Of a stretch of 64,000 nucleotides of DNA, positions 8,890-21,774 are shown piece after piece. Numbering within the stretch: position 1 is the stretch's first letter; each line of letters opens with the position of its first letter. Origin of the DNA: Delphinapterus leucas (taxonomy: Eukaryota > Chordata > Mammalia > Artiodactyla > Monodontidae); contig NW_022098037.1 of NCBI RefSeq assembly GCF_002288925.2, forward strand, positions 2,784,402-2,848,401. The letters run 5' to 3'. The notes below the pieces were generated by a model. The model was not told the DNA's origin and did not search any database. It saw only the letters and a program-made list of their open reading frames with translations. A program made the translations under genes and the position numbers.

Positions 8890-11800
8890 TTAATGACCGC
8901 TGCTTTCAAATATTGATTGCATATTTTTTTAATAAATCAAACTCAGGAAAATGACAGTCATGTTCTTATTAAATATTGTGATAGTAATACCTTGTACTTG
9001 TTCAGATTTTAAAAAAAAGCCAACCGTCTATTTTCACATTTAATGCTGTCTCTTTTAGTAAGTAGTGCACATAGGGGACCACAAGGTAGAATATTTGAGC
9101 ACAGTGTACTGTGTCACCCTCTCAGGACTTGCACACAATGGTACATTCATGGAGGCCTCTGGACATTGGTTTTAGTTCCAGGGCTGATGTTTCTGTATCT
9201 GTTCAAGCTGAATGCTCCTAGTACAGTCTAGTTGCTTAAAGAAAGGAGGGTTCCAGTGCCTGTGACAGTCTTGGTGATGGCAGCTGGCTGCTGCATTTTG
9301 TTCTTAGGTTCAGAAAAGCTGTGGACTGGCTGTAGTGAGCCACTCTTTCCTACTTGTGCTGTAGCTAAGCATCATCTAATCTCTTTTGCCTTTCTTTTAT
9401 TCTTTTTTTCTTTTCTTTTACCTTCCTTTCTACTTAGTCATTAAAATTTCTCTCTGCTGCCTTTCTATCCTTTCTCTTAAAAATTTCCCATCACTTCTCA
9501 GCTGGAGCAGATGCCTCCCTGGCTTTTCTGAGAACTGTGAGATGGTTGATAAGGCATCGGGAGGGAGTGGGGGGCACAGCTGCTGGAAGCACAGGGAGAC
9601 CTTGCCCTGGATAAGCCAGGAGAGAAAAGCAGGACATAAACCCCAGTCTTGTTTTTGTTTTCCTCTGATTGAATCATGGCAGCTGGATACTTGGAGCTGT
9701 CATATAAAACCATGAGAAATCGTGTTGGTACCCCAAGTCTCCTGACAGTTGCAACCAGGAGATCTGGAAGAGCCACTGGCATTTGGAAAGCCCTTGGCCA
9801 ACTTGTGCCTTTTTTTGAGGCAGCTGGACAGTTATGAAGAATGTCATGGTTTTCTCCTTGGTGTCATTCTATATTACGTCATTTATTTGTTATCTGATGA
9901 AGACATTTTAATGAAACTACAGCCATTGTTTAGAAAGAGGGGGGAATTACTTGTGTCTGAATTCAGTTGTCTTTGCCGTGCCTGCCCAGGATCAACTCAT
10001 ACTTTCTTTGAGTCTAACCTAGAATTCATTTACCATTTTAGTCACAATTAAATGTAAACTTGAAAATTGTGTCAATAAAATGCTGTGAAAGCATTTTTCT
10101 GTTTTAAAGATTCCCTTTGGGGTTAAACTCTGTTTGGAGGTGTTTTTTTTTTTTCCTGTTTTTTCATTATCCATAAATGTATATGATACTCAAGTTTGAT
10201 TGCCAGATCTGTATTTCTATTTACTTTCCTTCTTAGGCATATTATTTTCTGTTCTAAAATTCTTTGAAATTTATTTACTCATTTATCATCCTTTGGTTCA
10301 CTGGGTTCTTTTTCACTGTAGCCATGATTTCATTAATCTCTTGGTCCAGATTGGAATGGTTGGCTATAGAGAGAGAAGGGAGAGAAAAACAGATTCAATT
10401 TGGGAGCAGCCCTGATGATCAAAGAAGAGATGAGATCTGTGAACCATGAAAGATAAGAACTCAAAGAAGTCTGATATTCATGACCTTGCTCTATGTTAAG
10501 TGTCCATAATATCATAGTTAGTAAAATCACAGTAGACATCCTCCTGATCAAAACAAAAAAATAGATTGAAGGAAAATATTATTCTATGAATTGCATTACA
10601 AGTGTTTGACTAAGACTAAAATTATTTAAAAGTCTCTTAGATTTTTCTTTCTCTAAGCAGAGCTGATCTTAGATCAATGACATTCCCAATATCTCTCAGT
10701 GTTAGTGAAATAAAAACAAATTTGCAATTTATTTTCATCTGAGATGCCATTTGATAAAAGCTAATTTTTGGCACATAAAAATATAACTCTACCTGTTTGG
10801 TTCTGATGTGCCCTGTGGACAGAATGAATTTTTCCATTCTTTATTTCAGAGGTAGTGAGGTCAATTAGCTAGGAACTACTACATTAGCCACAGATAAAAT
10901 GCTGTGACGCTACACAAACCAGTGAGATAGAAAGTTAAGACAGAGCGTTTTCCCACCTTTAAGTTGGTTGGGATCAGCTGTTTGAATTATCCCACCGAGG
11001 AGCTAGAGTAACCAAGTGACTCACATGTTAAAAAAAAAATGGTAGCAAATCCTTGGAGGATGCCATATGCTCTGTGCTTTGCAGCAAGCTGCTGACAGTA
11101 CATGACAATTACAGACCTGAGAGGCTGCACCACCCTAGAATCCAGTGGACAGGAATTTCTCTAGGCTTTTTATTCGCTCATGGCGCACACTCCTCCATTT
11201 CTGATATTTATCACAAAGTGAATTAGTTAAAATGCAAATTCTGTCTGCCTGGAGAAGTCTGTATGTGGAGTGAATTAATAAAATACTGTTTCTAAAGTAC
11301 TGTGTTGAAGTTATGGTTAGAATTCATCTTGCCTCTCAGTCATCCTCGTCCTGGACATCCTAACATTCTGAAGTCTTGGCCCTTTAAACCTAACGTATTT
11401 GATTGCAGCCTGGGTCTAAAATGAAGCTGTTGTTCCAGAAGCTTCTTTATAAATATTCATCTCAAGAGGCAAGGGTGACAGTGTTATAACAGGACAGTTT
11501 TGCATGCAAAGCAAGTGTGTACGGGCCTGTATTGTTAAAGGCACTTTCACTTCCTTTTTTTCCGTGCACAGGAAATTCTCATGCCCGTAATTACCCGTGA
11601 GTTGCGTGGCTCCTGCCACATGGAGCTGTTGGCCTATTGTATGAGCCACGATGGATGAGTCCTGGGCGCCTGCAGAGGAACGTCTCCTTTAACAGGCATG
11701 GTTTGCTGCATATTTATTATGTATTATTATAGTCTTCATTGTAACCTAGCCTAGAGTGAAGATTGCAGTGTGATTTCCATTGTAATTTCTTATTTTCAGT

Positions 11801-12595
11801 CACTCACAGCCCTGAGAAATGAGGTGAATTCTTTCATGAGGGCACTAAAGACCCTTTAGTTGTACTGTGGCTATTCACCTGCCTCCATCTGACCCAATGA
11901 ATGTAACTATAAAAGCACTAATATATATTTCTGGGAGATTGAGAGACGAAATCATGAGTCAGTGATATTTTGCTATGGCTTTTGCATTATATTCACTCTC
12001 CATATTTTTACTGCTGAGATAGTTCTCTCTGTTAGCATGGAAGTTTATGTCGTGTTACAGCATCCTATTTAATGCCCAGTCAAGATCCAGCCTGCCTGCT
12101 AATGACTGAGCAAAACAACAGGCCAAAGGAGGGGGAACTCAGTTCCATACTTAGAAAATCTAGATTTAGGGAGGCCTTTTCTGGCTGTTCTCAATAAAAC
12201 ACTTCTCATTAGCTCACGGCTTTACTTACTCTCTTTGTCTCTTTATGATTTTTGTCTATTGCTCTAAGTTCAATGTTCCAGAAATTATAACTCTGTTACA
12301 GAGCTGTTTAACTTGAGATAAAGAATTCAGCACAGACACTAAGGTACTGGACAGGTTGATAGGAAGCAGCAACATAACCAGTAAAACATTTGGTAACATG
12401 GAGATAAGGGCAGAAGAAAAATAATGGGATGACACAGGACATGATTAAAATATCAACAGAATAACAGTGTTGTTACATTGAGTTCCAGCCAACCAGAATG
12501 TGTCTTGTTGAGCTCTAGAATTAATAGAATAAAGCTTTTCTCCCCCTATATCTGGCCATGGTGTTGTGTTGGTTGTGTAATGCAGGCTTTGGTAG
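8890..12595. other. Unique sequence, no gene seen
   Basis: No repeat is clearly recognised apart from pyrimidine-rich low-complexity DNA at 9385-9440 and a T run near 10142-10154. The short frames here lack motifs. The part at 11040-11660 is motif-rich and CpG-retaining and is reported as a finding. Confidence 0.5.
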
Positions 12596-12599
12596 AGAG

Positions 12600-12784
12600 C
12601 GGTGGTTCTCAAAGAGTGGTCCCTGGACCAGCAGTAACTTCACCTGAGAACCAGTTAGAACTGCAGGTTATTGGGCCCCACTTCAGACTTACTGGATCAG
12701 GACCCAGGGGATGGGACCTGCAGTCTGTCTTTTAACAAGAACTTCCAGGTGATTTTGCTGCAGATTAAAGCTTGAGAACCACTG
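12600..12784 (+). mobile_element. MER5A-type hAT MITE
   Basis: A nearly complete element of about 185 bp with terminal inverted repeats (GGTGGTTCTCAAAG at the left, CTTGAGAACCACTG at the right) and the internal signature ggaccagcagtaacttcacc. These are the hallmarks of MER5A. The flanking 8-mers no longer match, so the TSD has decayed. Confidence 0.85.
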
Positions 12785-12789
12785 GCCAG

Positions 12790-14180
12790 TTAGGGCCTGG
12801 ATACTGACGTCCAATCTTCAGATGTTAAGAGCTACCTAGAATTTAGTACTCTTGACTTGAACTCTTATTTATGATTTGGAAGTTTTATTAATATTACCAG
12901 CAATTGATCAAACCAAAGGTGGGGAACCTCAAATCCTAGGGTTCTTTTAGTTATACAGTCAGGCTAACAGGTGATTTCTAATCAATAGCTGTTTTGTAGT
13001 CTGAGTCTCATTTTCATGCCTGTGTTATCACTAGGTAAAGATGGGGATTTTTTAACTTCAGTTTTTAAAGAGAATAGTCTGTTGATTACTTATGTACTGT
13101 TAACCAGGCAGCTGCTAACCTCTTCCTTAGTATACCAATTTCCTATTTTTTTCATCAGTGGAATTCCAGTAAACGCTCTCTTTCTGAAAACTCTTTTTTC
13201 TAGTATGTGTGTGGTGGGAAGGAGGTGATGAGGGTCTCAAAGGTTGCATGACACTTTTGGTCATTTTGTACAATGACCACAGAGTACAGAATTTAGGTAA
13301 AACTGCTTCCTTCTCCAGCTCTTTTGCATTTATTAAAATTCGGTAATCCAGTGTATCTGTTAATAGTGACCTCTGCTGTCCAGAATCAGTACTACAACCA
13401 TACAGATCAGCATGGGAATTAGTGTTCCGTAAGAAGAAAGTAGTGGATTTACTGAAGTTATATATAAAGGAAAGGGGCTATAGCTTACTGCAGAATTGTT
13501 CAGCTCTTCCCAAATGAATATGCATTGCATTTGTCTTGAAAAGAAAAATAATAGTGTTTCTCTTTCATTGCCAGTTACCAAATGCCACCTTTGATGGCAC
13601 TCCTCAGTAGGGTAGGAAATTACTAGAATTAAAGAAAAGGAAGTCAACATGATCGCCTAACTACCAAGATAATTTTCAATTTTAATAAGTGACATCATTA
13701 CTTAACACTAGGTTATTTCTGATCATCTGAAATAAAATCTTACACCTCTCAAAACAAAATATTTACTTTTATATGTCTTAAAATATGTTAACTTGAATTT
13801 TGGCACTGGTGAGACTAGGGTTCCTGGTGTCCAGTAGGTGATCAAAAATATTTGTTGAATGATTATCTAAGGAGAAGTGGTACAAAGTTAAAGTGCTATA
13901 TCTGCATCTAAGACAACCTTGCTTACAGTAGAGAGGCAATCAAGACGGTTGCTTGCCTTTCTAGAATGTAGGATCTGACCTAGAATTGAAGGACCATCAT
14001 CCAAATTCCCTTTTACTGTGTGTATAAGATTTGCCAATGAGTAAGTTAAGCACCTTGGGACAGGGATTAACTATCCAACTAGTATTTTAAGAACTAAGCC
14101 TTTGAATGCTACTCTTGTGTCAATCAATTTGGAAATAGTTATTGAATACCTAACTGTATGTTATGTGCCTAACTGTATAA
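12790..14180. other. Unique, AT-rich sequence
   Basis: No gene is seen. A short L2-like tail (aaaaatatttgttgaatgat) lies at about 13845-13865. A local direct repeat CCTAACTGTAT occurs twice near 14149 and 14168, with a short inverted ATGTTAT/ATAACAT pair around it. Confidence 0.5.
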
Positions 14181-14184
14181 CATA

Positions 14185-14335
14185 ATAGAAGAGAGTTGGG
14201 CTTTGGAATCAGACAAACTCTAGCACTGATATATGGTTCTTCTACTTATTCGTGGTCATAGCAAGGGACTTCACTATTCTGAACCTCAGTGTCCACATCT
14301 GTAAAGTGGGAATAAATTATACCTACTGTTAAAAA
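14185..14335 (+). repeat. MIR SINE
   Basis: Sense MIR order is visible: gggctttggaatcagacaaa, gggacttcactattctgaac, then cctcagtgtccacatctgt and aaagtgggaataa. Confidence 0.75.
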
Positions 14336-14339
14336 CTCT

Positions 14340-16771
14340 TGAAACAGGAAATCAGGCAGAAAGAATAGATAGTGATCTTTTAATGGCATGTTAAGAATAT
14401 TTTCTAAAAAGTCCACCTAAAGGACATCTGACTATTTAGGGAAATATAAATGTGCATAATTGATTAGGGTCCAGATATTTTCCAATTCTGGAAAATTAAT
14501 AAGATGTGATGATATACATGTCTGTCCAATGGAGAAGACTGTCACAAAAGTTGTGGTTTTATTGCCTTGTAGGACATTAACTAGTTTTGCAACTAACTTA
14601 ACAATACTTTCTCAGCAGTTCTTTTTTTCCCCAAATTCCCTTGCCCCCCCACCCCACTGACTATAATTCTTGTTTTTCATAACTCTTTTGAACTGATTTA
14701 ACTATCCTGCTAGTTTCCTTAATAATGAGCTAAACAAAATTTGACATATACTCACTATATGTTTATATAAGAATTATGTTTTTAACATTTGGAAAATTAA
14801 GCTTTGACATAACATACCCTGCAACCATACCTTGAAGGGTTTTTGTCAGAAGTGAATGAGAACTCATGTGGGAACCCTTCTAGCATAGTTGTTGGCACAT
14901 AATATGCTTATTTCTTTTTTCTTTCCTGGATTGAAAATGTTTGCACATTGTTTTTTGCCCTGGAGGAAGAAAACTCTAGCTAGGAAAACAAGTGATTACC
15001 TAAGAGGAAATTGGAGAATACATAGGTTCTGGGCTGTGAAGTACCACTTCAGAGCTCAGAGAACAGAGATGAGGGGCTGCCGGAAGTTGTGAGAGAAGAG
15101 TGCTTCATGGACTTGGAACTGATGAGGCTGATTCCTAAGACCCAGGAACCTGCATAAATATCTCTAATGACATGGATTATAGCAGTTTAGGGGCAAAGAT
15201 AATTTAGCAGAGAGAATGGAGAGGGGAAGGTAATTCCAAACAAACGTTTCTAAAGTGACAATGCTTGGTGACAGACAGGGTATTAGGGTTGAAAGAGGGT
15301 ACATCCTGTAGTTTAACAGACTCAGCCTGTTAGAATAGGGAGGATGAGTAACAGGTGTGAATCTTGGTTCCAGTGTGCAAGAAACTTATGTTTATTTCTC
15401 TATAACTGAACTTAATTTCTATGTGGACCTGTCTGTCTGCCAGAAGGCAGAAGCATAATCCCTGACAGGAGATACCACAGGGTTTGTCTTGGGTAACCCA
15501 TAAAGCTACAATCTTTACAACCGTACACCGCGACGCTGGTGGTCTGTCCTGGGTGTCCTCACGGAGGTCCTAGGAACTATGTATGGTAAGCATTGATTGG
15601 AGGAGGGGGCTGTATCTTTGACAGGTGCCATTGTCTGCCTGGACTGGCATCTGCTAAGGCATTCACACTAGAAAAGTGGTTCCCATTTCAGTTTCCTTGA
15701 CCGCTAGGGGTCCACAAACATAGTCACAGAGACTGGTGGGCTATTTTGATTATTTCCAAAGATTCCCTTGACCAGGTGTCCATCTCCCATTCTTTCTGCA
15801 GACTGAACTCTCTTTCTCCTGATGATCCAGACTCTATCCTAAAGTTCTTGACTCAGATCTTCCTACAAATACTCAGGGGGGTCTGAGTCTGGTTTTCCTT
15901 TGAAATGTAGATGTATCTTCCAACAGTCCTTTGAGAGCTGGAAGATTGAGGGTCAGCATCTTAGAGTGCCTTTGTTTTTCCCTTTTGCATTTGTAAGCGA
16001 AGGCTCCACCTGGGGCTGGTACAGATGGCTTAGGTAGGTGCATGGAGTGTGCTTGGGAGAATGCAGCACCTTTCTTTTCCCACTTTCCTTGCCCTTCAGT
16101 GTAAAAGGTTTTTAAAAAATCATTAGAGGTAGTGGAGTAAAATGGGGAAAGGAAGGTAGGCTAGCTTTCCCCGGGGCCAGGAGAGATGCTTGGGAGAAGG
16201 ACAGGTTCTATAATACTTTGGATAAAAGTGATCCTGGCTACTAGAGTTTCCATTTTCCCCTATCGCTCCTTTCCCATCCCGTCTCCAGAAGTATCTATCT
16301 TTAGCACACATTCCAGCTTCAGAGGTCCTGTTCCCGCTTTGTCTGCAGCCCCTATCCAGTTGGGAACGGTGGCTTATTCGTTCACCCAGCACATGTTACT
16401 ATGCGTTGAGCACAGGGCCCTGTGTGGGACCCCGGCTCTGAGAGCTCCTCATAGCTGGAGTGAGTGAGGCAGATGGAAGAATCCTCTCTCCCTACCACCT
16501 TTGATGGGCAATCCCTGCCTCCATTTTGAAGGGGGATCCCTAACCCCATTTTAAGTAAAGGGGGATGCTGCAGGCCTCCCGTGTTGGAGTCCTGGGTGTA
16601 ATTTTCCACGGGCACTTTGAATCTTTGCTGATGCTGTAACTTCCCTCTGAAATGCCATTTCTTTCCTCTATCAGTGTTTCCTTAGGAACATTCCTAAGGC
16701 CCTTCTCTGAAGCCTTCTCTGCTGTGTGTCAGGGTATCCCCCTCCCCGTCCCCAGACAGAGACCACCCCTG
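14340..16771. other. Unique sequence, no gene seen
   Basis: No repeat or gene is recognised. Open frames near 16123-16615 on both strands are short, overlap one another and lack motifs. The region is AT-rich to about 15.4 kb, then closer to average. Confidence 0.45.
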
Positions 16772-17087
16772 GTTTTTTTTATAAGTTTATTTATTTTATT
16801 TTTGGCTGGGTTGGGTCTTCGTTGCTGCGTGCGGGCTTTTCTCTGGTTGTGGTGAGTGGGAGCTACTCTTCATTGGGTGCGTGGGCTTCTCATTGCGGCG
16901 GCTTCTCTCGTTGCAGAGCACGGGCTCTAGGCACGCGGGCTTCAGTAGTTGTGGCGTGCGGGCTCAGTAGTTGTAGCTCGTGGGCTTAGTTGCTTTGCAG
17001 CATGTGGGATCTTCCCGGACCAGGGCTCGAACCCGTGTCCCCTGCATTGGCAGGCGGATTCTTAACTGCTGCGCCACCAGGGAAGCT
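16772..17087 (-). mobile_element. CHR-1 SINE
   Basis: Antisense CHR-1 with its A/T-rich tail at the left (ttatttattttatttttggc) and the GCGCCACCAGGGAAGC head complement at the right. The TSD is CAGAGACCACCCCTG at 16757-16771 and CAGAGACCATCCCTG at 17088-17102, with one mismatch. Confidence 0.93.
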
Positions 17088-17102
17088 CAGAGACCATCCC
17101 TG

Positions 17103-17705
17103 TTGACTTTACAGTGTCTTCATATCCTGGGGACACTTCTGCTCAAGCACGTATGTTACCAAACCAAACGTGGGTTTGCTCTCTGGGTGTGCAGTAAAGC
17201 CAATCTCCTGATACCAGGTTGTGGTGAAGGGTTTATTGTTAGGGTGCCAGATGAGGAGTCCAGGGCAGCCCATGCTCAAAAAGCCCAAACTGCTCGATGG
17301 GTTTTGGGAAAGCATTTTAAATGCACGGTGAGTGAGGGGAGTCTCAGAGTATGTGATAACCTCGTGCACAATTCTGGATAGGTTGATGGTGAGGTAACAG
17401 GTCAGTGTCGCAGGGGTTCACATTATCAGTCCTCAGGCTCCAGTAGGTCTGGAGGCTACTTTTTCATGGTCATCAAGTAGTTAACTTCTTCCATTTGGAA
17501 GAGGTTTTAGCATCTGTAAAACAACTCAGGAAATGTGCATCAAATACAGTTATCTAAGTACTTCAGAGAGGAGCTAAAGCAGAGGACCTGGGGGGAGGGG
17601 CCTGTCCTCTGAAGGCCCCATTGGGTCCTGCTCAGTTATTCTTTGCTCTCTCTTTGCAAATATTAGTTGACTTCAAAATGTGTTTATTGAGTCCTTACCA
17701 AGAGA
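17103..17705. other. Unique sequence
   Basis: No repeat or gene is recognised in this 0.6-kb interval. Confidence 0.4.
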
Positions 17706-17707
17706 CA

Positions 17708-17935
17708 GTGTAGAGCGGTAGTTAAGAGCATACTGGCTTTGCAGTCAGACTCCTTGGGTTTGGGTCTCACTTTTGCCACTTAGCGATGTGATCTCAAGTA
17801 AGTTACTTAATCTGTCTCAGTTTCCTCCTCTGTAAAATGAAGGATAATAACAGAATTAATCCAGAGGATTGCTGTGTGTTGAATAGTGTAATATGTGTGA
17901 AGTTCTTTGAACAGTGTTATATGTTTAATAAATGT
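17708..17935 (+). repeat. MIR SINE, nearly full length
   Basis: The head tagagcggtagttaagagca is followed by gcagtcagactccttgggtt and the classic core (aagttacttaatctgtctca, gtttcctcctctgtaaaatg). This is one of the best-preserved MIR copies in the window. Confidence 0.85.
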
Positions 17936-17954
17936 TATCTATTACCCTGTGCCA

Positions 17955-18055
17955 AGTATTTTCTATTTGCAGTTGTAAAGCAGGTCTATATCTTATTCAT
18001 GTTCGCATCACCAGTTCCTAACATATATATTGAGTAAGTGAATAAATGAGTCAGT
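17955..18055 (+). repeat. L2 3' tail fragment
   Basis: It resembles the L2 end: cttattcatgttcgcatcac, ccagttcctaacatatatat, then tgagtaagtgaataaatgag. Confidence 0.5.
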
Positions 18056-18254
18056 GACAAACATTCACATACCATTCATCCCTCAGTCTACCTAAAGCAA
18101 TCATTTTATGGTTTATACATTCATACTATGATCACTGATTCTCAAATGGGATGACTGATTTATACTGTGTTTCCCAGAAATGCTTTTCTTCCAGATTGTT
18201 TTGTGTTAAAGCTCATAAGTTAGTAGCTTCTTACGAATGCATCAATAATATTGT

Positions 18255-18465
18255 CTTCATCATTGTCATCGTTAGCAACATTATGGAGAACTTACTATAT
18301 GCCAGGCACTAAACCAAGCCATTTATGAAAATGATCTCATTTAATTTCCTCACCCCCTGCCAGGAAGCACTTTCTTTTTATTAGGCCCACTTTGCAAGAC
18401 AAGACAATGTTCCTGACTGTCTCACTCAGCTGTCTGAAGGTAGATGCATTGCTTGGCCAAGGGAG
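18255..18465 (-). repeat. MIR-type SINE (antisense)
   Basis: The antisense tail (cttactatatgccaggcact) is followed by aatgatctcatttaatttcc and a degraded core (gcccactttgcaagacaaga). Confidence 0.65.
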
Positions 18466-18599
18466 TAAAGCTGTTGGCATCAAGTGACTGCAGGAGATTT
18501 AGTGAAGAGAGAAAGAGCAGAGAAAATTGATCTCATTCCCCGCAGACTGTTCTAGAATTGCCTTCAGATCTTCATGGAGATGAATATTAGAAAGTATTC

Positions 18600-18800
18600 C
18601 ATAGCCAGCAGATGGATGGCACAGAATTTGCAGAGACACTTGGGTTCAAGTCTCTGCTCTTCTCTAACTAGGTGACTCTGGGTCAAGTCATTTAATCTTT
18701 GAGCCTTGATTTCTTCATCTGTAAAATGGGAGTGACAATAACCTACCATCAGGGATATTCTGAGACTCCGTTCAAATGAAATTATGGTGAAGGACACTAT
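18600..18800 (+). repeat. MIR SINE
   Basis: Sense core is clear: cttgggttcaagtctctgct, aggtgactctgggtcaagtc, ttcttcatctgtaaaatggg, followed by the MIR tail. Confidence 0.85.
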
Positions 18801-19124
18801 GCAAGCTTCTGTTGTTTTGTTATCTATCTTAGCTAGAAAAAAATCATTAGGTTTATGGAGGCCAGAAGGAAACTAGCTTGGGAACTGGCAACTTGCCATA
18901 TTCAATCTATTAAAGATTAGCTCTCAGTAGGAATCTCTTGTGTGGGGAGGGACTTTGACTGTGTTGATGGCCCACTGACGTAGATACCCGTAGCAGCCAG
19001 CCCAAGGAAATTTTGAGGCACTGTGGCCTCCTAATGACCTCTGACTTCTCGGAAGGGCCCTCCTCCCCCAAATGCCACATCATTTATATTTAATTTTTAA
19101 ATTAGAGGGCTGTCACTGAGTCCA

Positions 19125-19330
19125 TGAGAACAAAGGACACTGAACTAAAGCCAAGAGATCTGGGTTTTTATCCTAGCCCAGTCACTCATTACCTGGGTGA
19201 CCTTAGACAAATCATGTAACTACTATAGTCCTCTATTTCCTAATCCAAACATGCGATCATGGTTGCTGTGAAGGATAAAATGAAATAATACATGTGCCAG
19301 CATTTTGAAACAGATAAAGGCACCATGCAA
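19125..19330 (+). repeat. MIR SINE
   Basis: Sense MIR order: ccaagagatctgggttttta, cattacctgggtgaccttag, acaaatcatgtaact, then the tail tgtgaaggataaaatgaaat. Confidence 0.8.
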
Positions 19331-19334
19331 ATTA

Positions 19335-20435
19335 ATGCAAGGTTGGTAATAAACCAAGATTAAGACCATGAATTCACTTATTCCTCTGACAAGTCTTCAG
19401 AGTCTGCAATATGGAAAACATTATCCTAGACACTCGAAGGGTAGAGTGACAATTGCAGTTTACTGGGTGATAAGTGAAGAGAGGGTGAGATGGGTACATA
19501 CGAACTACAAATTCACTTACGAAGGCAGAATGTCTTGTGAAGATGTAAGGTACAAGTTATAGGAGAGAGGGAAAAGTCACAGGAGGTTCAGATGGCCTTG
19601 GAATTGAATCTGAAAGATGAGTGTGATTTCTACACTTGGAGGTGAGAGGAACAGAGGAGAAGGAAATTGAGTTAGGGATGGAATTCCATGGCCAGACCAC
19701 AGATAGAGCAGAAGTGATTTCCCTTGCCTGGAATCACTGATGAAACAAGTAGCAGTAGAGGAAGGAGGGGACGTTTAGGAACTTTATGATCTGAATAATT
19801 TCTTTTTCTACTGCAGAGATTTTGAAAAGCGTGTTCAAAATATACTTAGCCTTTCTGCTCCTTATCAGTGGACACATATGAGCTATTATAGGACTACTCA
19901 GCCATACCTATTTGACTTTGGGATCCCTCTGTGCCATACCTAGGCCCTGATGCCTTAAAGGAATCTTTGTGGGCAATTTTATCCCCTAGAAATGGTATCC
20001 ATTTTCATTAAATGTCAGAATGTATAAGCAGTATTAAAATAAGTAGGGCCAAGAGAAATGATCATGAAAGGAAAAATTTTGTTATGAGGAAAAAAGAACA
20101 AGAGATACATTGAAAGGATAGATCCCTTAATATACCTGGAAGGATATATTAGCTCACTTTCTTCCCTTCTATTCACTTAATAAAATGAGAAGATAATAGG
20201 GGAGGAGCAGGAAATGTAAATGTATCAGGTTGGCTGGTTGTAACTAGAGGAAAGTACTAAGGAGTGTCACGATCCTTGTTGGGCATAGTCACGTAGAAGG
20301 TGCAACCGTAACTTGGATTCAGATTATTATTGTCACTTAGGAATGCAGGCATAGTTACCAGATGTAGGAAAGCACGTGCAAAAATGGCTGCAATTGTTCA
20401 TTCATCCCGACATCTGCTTCCCTTTGCAAAGGGCT
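19335..20435. other. Unique sequence, no gene seen
   Basis: No repeat is recognised with confidence; purine-rich between about 19560 and 19780. Short frames have no motifs. Confidence 0.4.
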
Positions 20436-20439
20436 TTTG

Positions 20440-20840
20440 TACTGCTTCCCATCAAGAGATGAAATCTATTTTTTCACCCTTAAAACCCAGATTGACTTTA
20501 TAAATTACTTTGCAAATAGAATGCTGTGAAAGTGACAAAGTGCTGTTTCTTGTGTGCTTCCTCTTACCCTCTTGAAACTCTGCCCAACCACCATATGATC
20601 AAGCCCAGGCTAGCTTACTGGAGAATAAAAGACCACATGGACCAGAGTTGAGTTAGCCCAGTTGTCCTTGTCTAGAGATGTGACAGTGTCCCGCCACAAT
20701 CAGCAAAGCTTACAGGTGACTGCTGATACACAAGGAAGCCCAGCCAAGGCTAGAGAACCACCCAGCTGAGCCCAGCCTAAATGGCCAATCTGCAGAATTT
20801 CAAGCTAAGTAAATGGTGCAGGCCAAACAAAACATGTCTG
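20440..20840 (+). repeat. Old interspersed repeat, probably LTR-derived
   Basis: The order matches a common mammalian repeat of which I recall the layout but not the name: gcccaggctagcttactgg, ataaaagaccacatggacc, a run around cagccaaggctagagaacc and cacccagctgagcccagcc, then aagctaagtaaatgg. Boundaries are approximate. Confidence 0.5.
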
Positions 20841-20844
20841 CAGA

Positions 20845-21530
20845 CTAAATTCAGCTCTCAGGTTACCAATTTGTGTCTGTGGTCTGCCCTTGCATACTTT
20901 CCCTAAGCTATCTAAAGACCTGGCTAGAATCTAGTTAGACTAACAGTTTGTCATTCTCTCTTTCTTTTAGGAAATGATGACTTTATAGCGATGCTATAGT
21001 CACCCTTCTTGTTCCCCCTCTCCCATTGCACCCCAGCTCTTCCTCTCCATTTTCTAATCTGAGACCGCCTCTAGTTACTGTACCACCAATGCTTACTCCA
21101 ACGCAGGACTCGTCTTCCAGACCTGACCCTCTGCTGTCCATCTCCCTGTCCACCTTCGAGGCTGAGTATTCAAAGACCGTAGATATCAACATTTTATAAA
21201 TAACAGCTGTAATGAAAAGGCATGTGAATGGATGAGGTTATCATCATTGGACTGCTTCTCTCAGTAAACCCAAGAATCTTTTTTGCAGGGTGAGAGGGCA
21301 CCAGTAGAATGTGTATCAGTTATGAAGTGTTCCTGACAGCCACGTTAGGCCAAGTGGCTGTTGTCATCCAGACGCTTGAGACATTTCACACTTTACCCTC
21401 CAGCCTCCTCTCTTCCTTAAGCTTTCTCCCCAGTTCTCTTGGCTATCAAGCTCTTATTAGGTCTGTGAGTTGTCCCTTTTCCTAGTTTAGTCTTATATCC
21501 ATTTTTATGTGTTCTACTCAATAAATCCTT
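20845..21530. other. Unique sequence
   Basis: No gene or repeat is recognised. A pyrimidine-rich stretch (ttctctctttcttttag) ends at a 3'-splice-site-like AG at 20970, but no convincing exon follows. Confidence 0.4.
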
Positions 21531-21545
21531 TCTCCATGCATTCTT

Positions 21546-21754
21546 TTTTTTTTTTTTTTTTTGCGGTACGCGGGCCTCTCACTGCTGTGGCCTCTCCCGT
21601 TGCGGAGCACAGGCTCCAGACGCGCAGGCTCAGCGGCCATGGCTCACGGGCCCAGCCGCTCCGCGGCATGTGGGATCTTCCCGGACCGGGGCACGAACCC
21701 GTGTCCCCTGCATCGGCAGGCACACTCTCAACCACTGCGCCACCAGGGAAGCCC
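21546..21754 (-). mobile_element. CHR-2 SINE
   Basis: Antisense copy with a long T run, then GCGGTACGCGGGCCTCTC and the complement of the CHR-2 head (CGCCACCAGGGAAGCCC). The TSD TCTCCATGCATTCTT at 21531-21545 is matched by TCTCCATGTATTCTT at 21755-21769. Confidence 0.95.
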
Positions 21755-21774
21755 TCTCCATGTATTCTTTGTTT

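Noticed and set aside
9749..10110. 100-codon frame followed by AATAAA at about 10074, resembling a terminal exon
   Set aside because: The peptide has no recognised domain and AATAAA is common in AT-rich DNA; no splice acceptor or GT/T-rich downstream element stands out.
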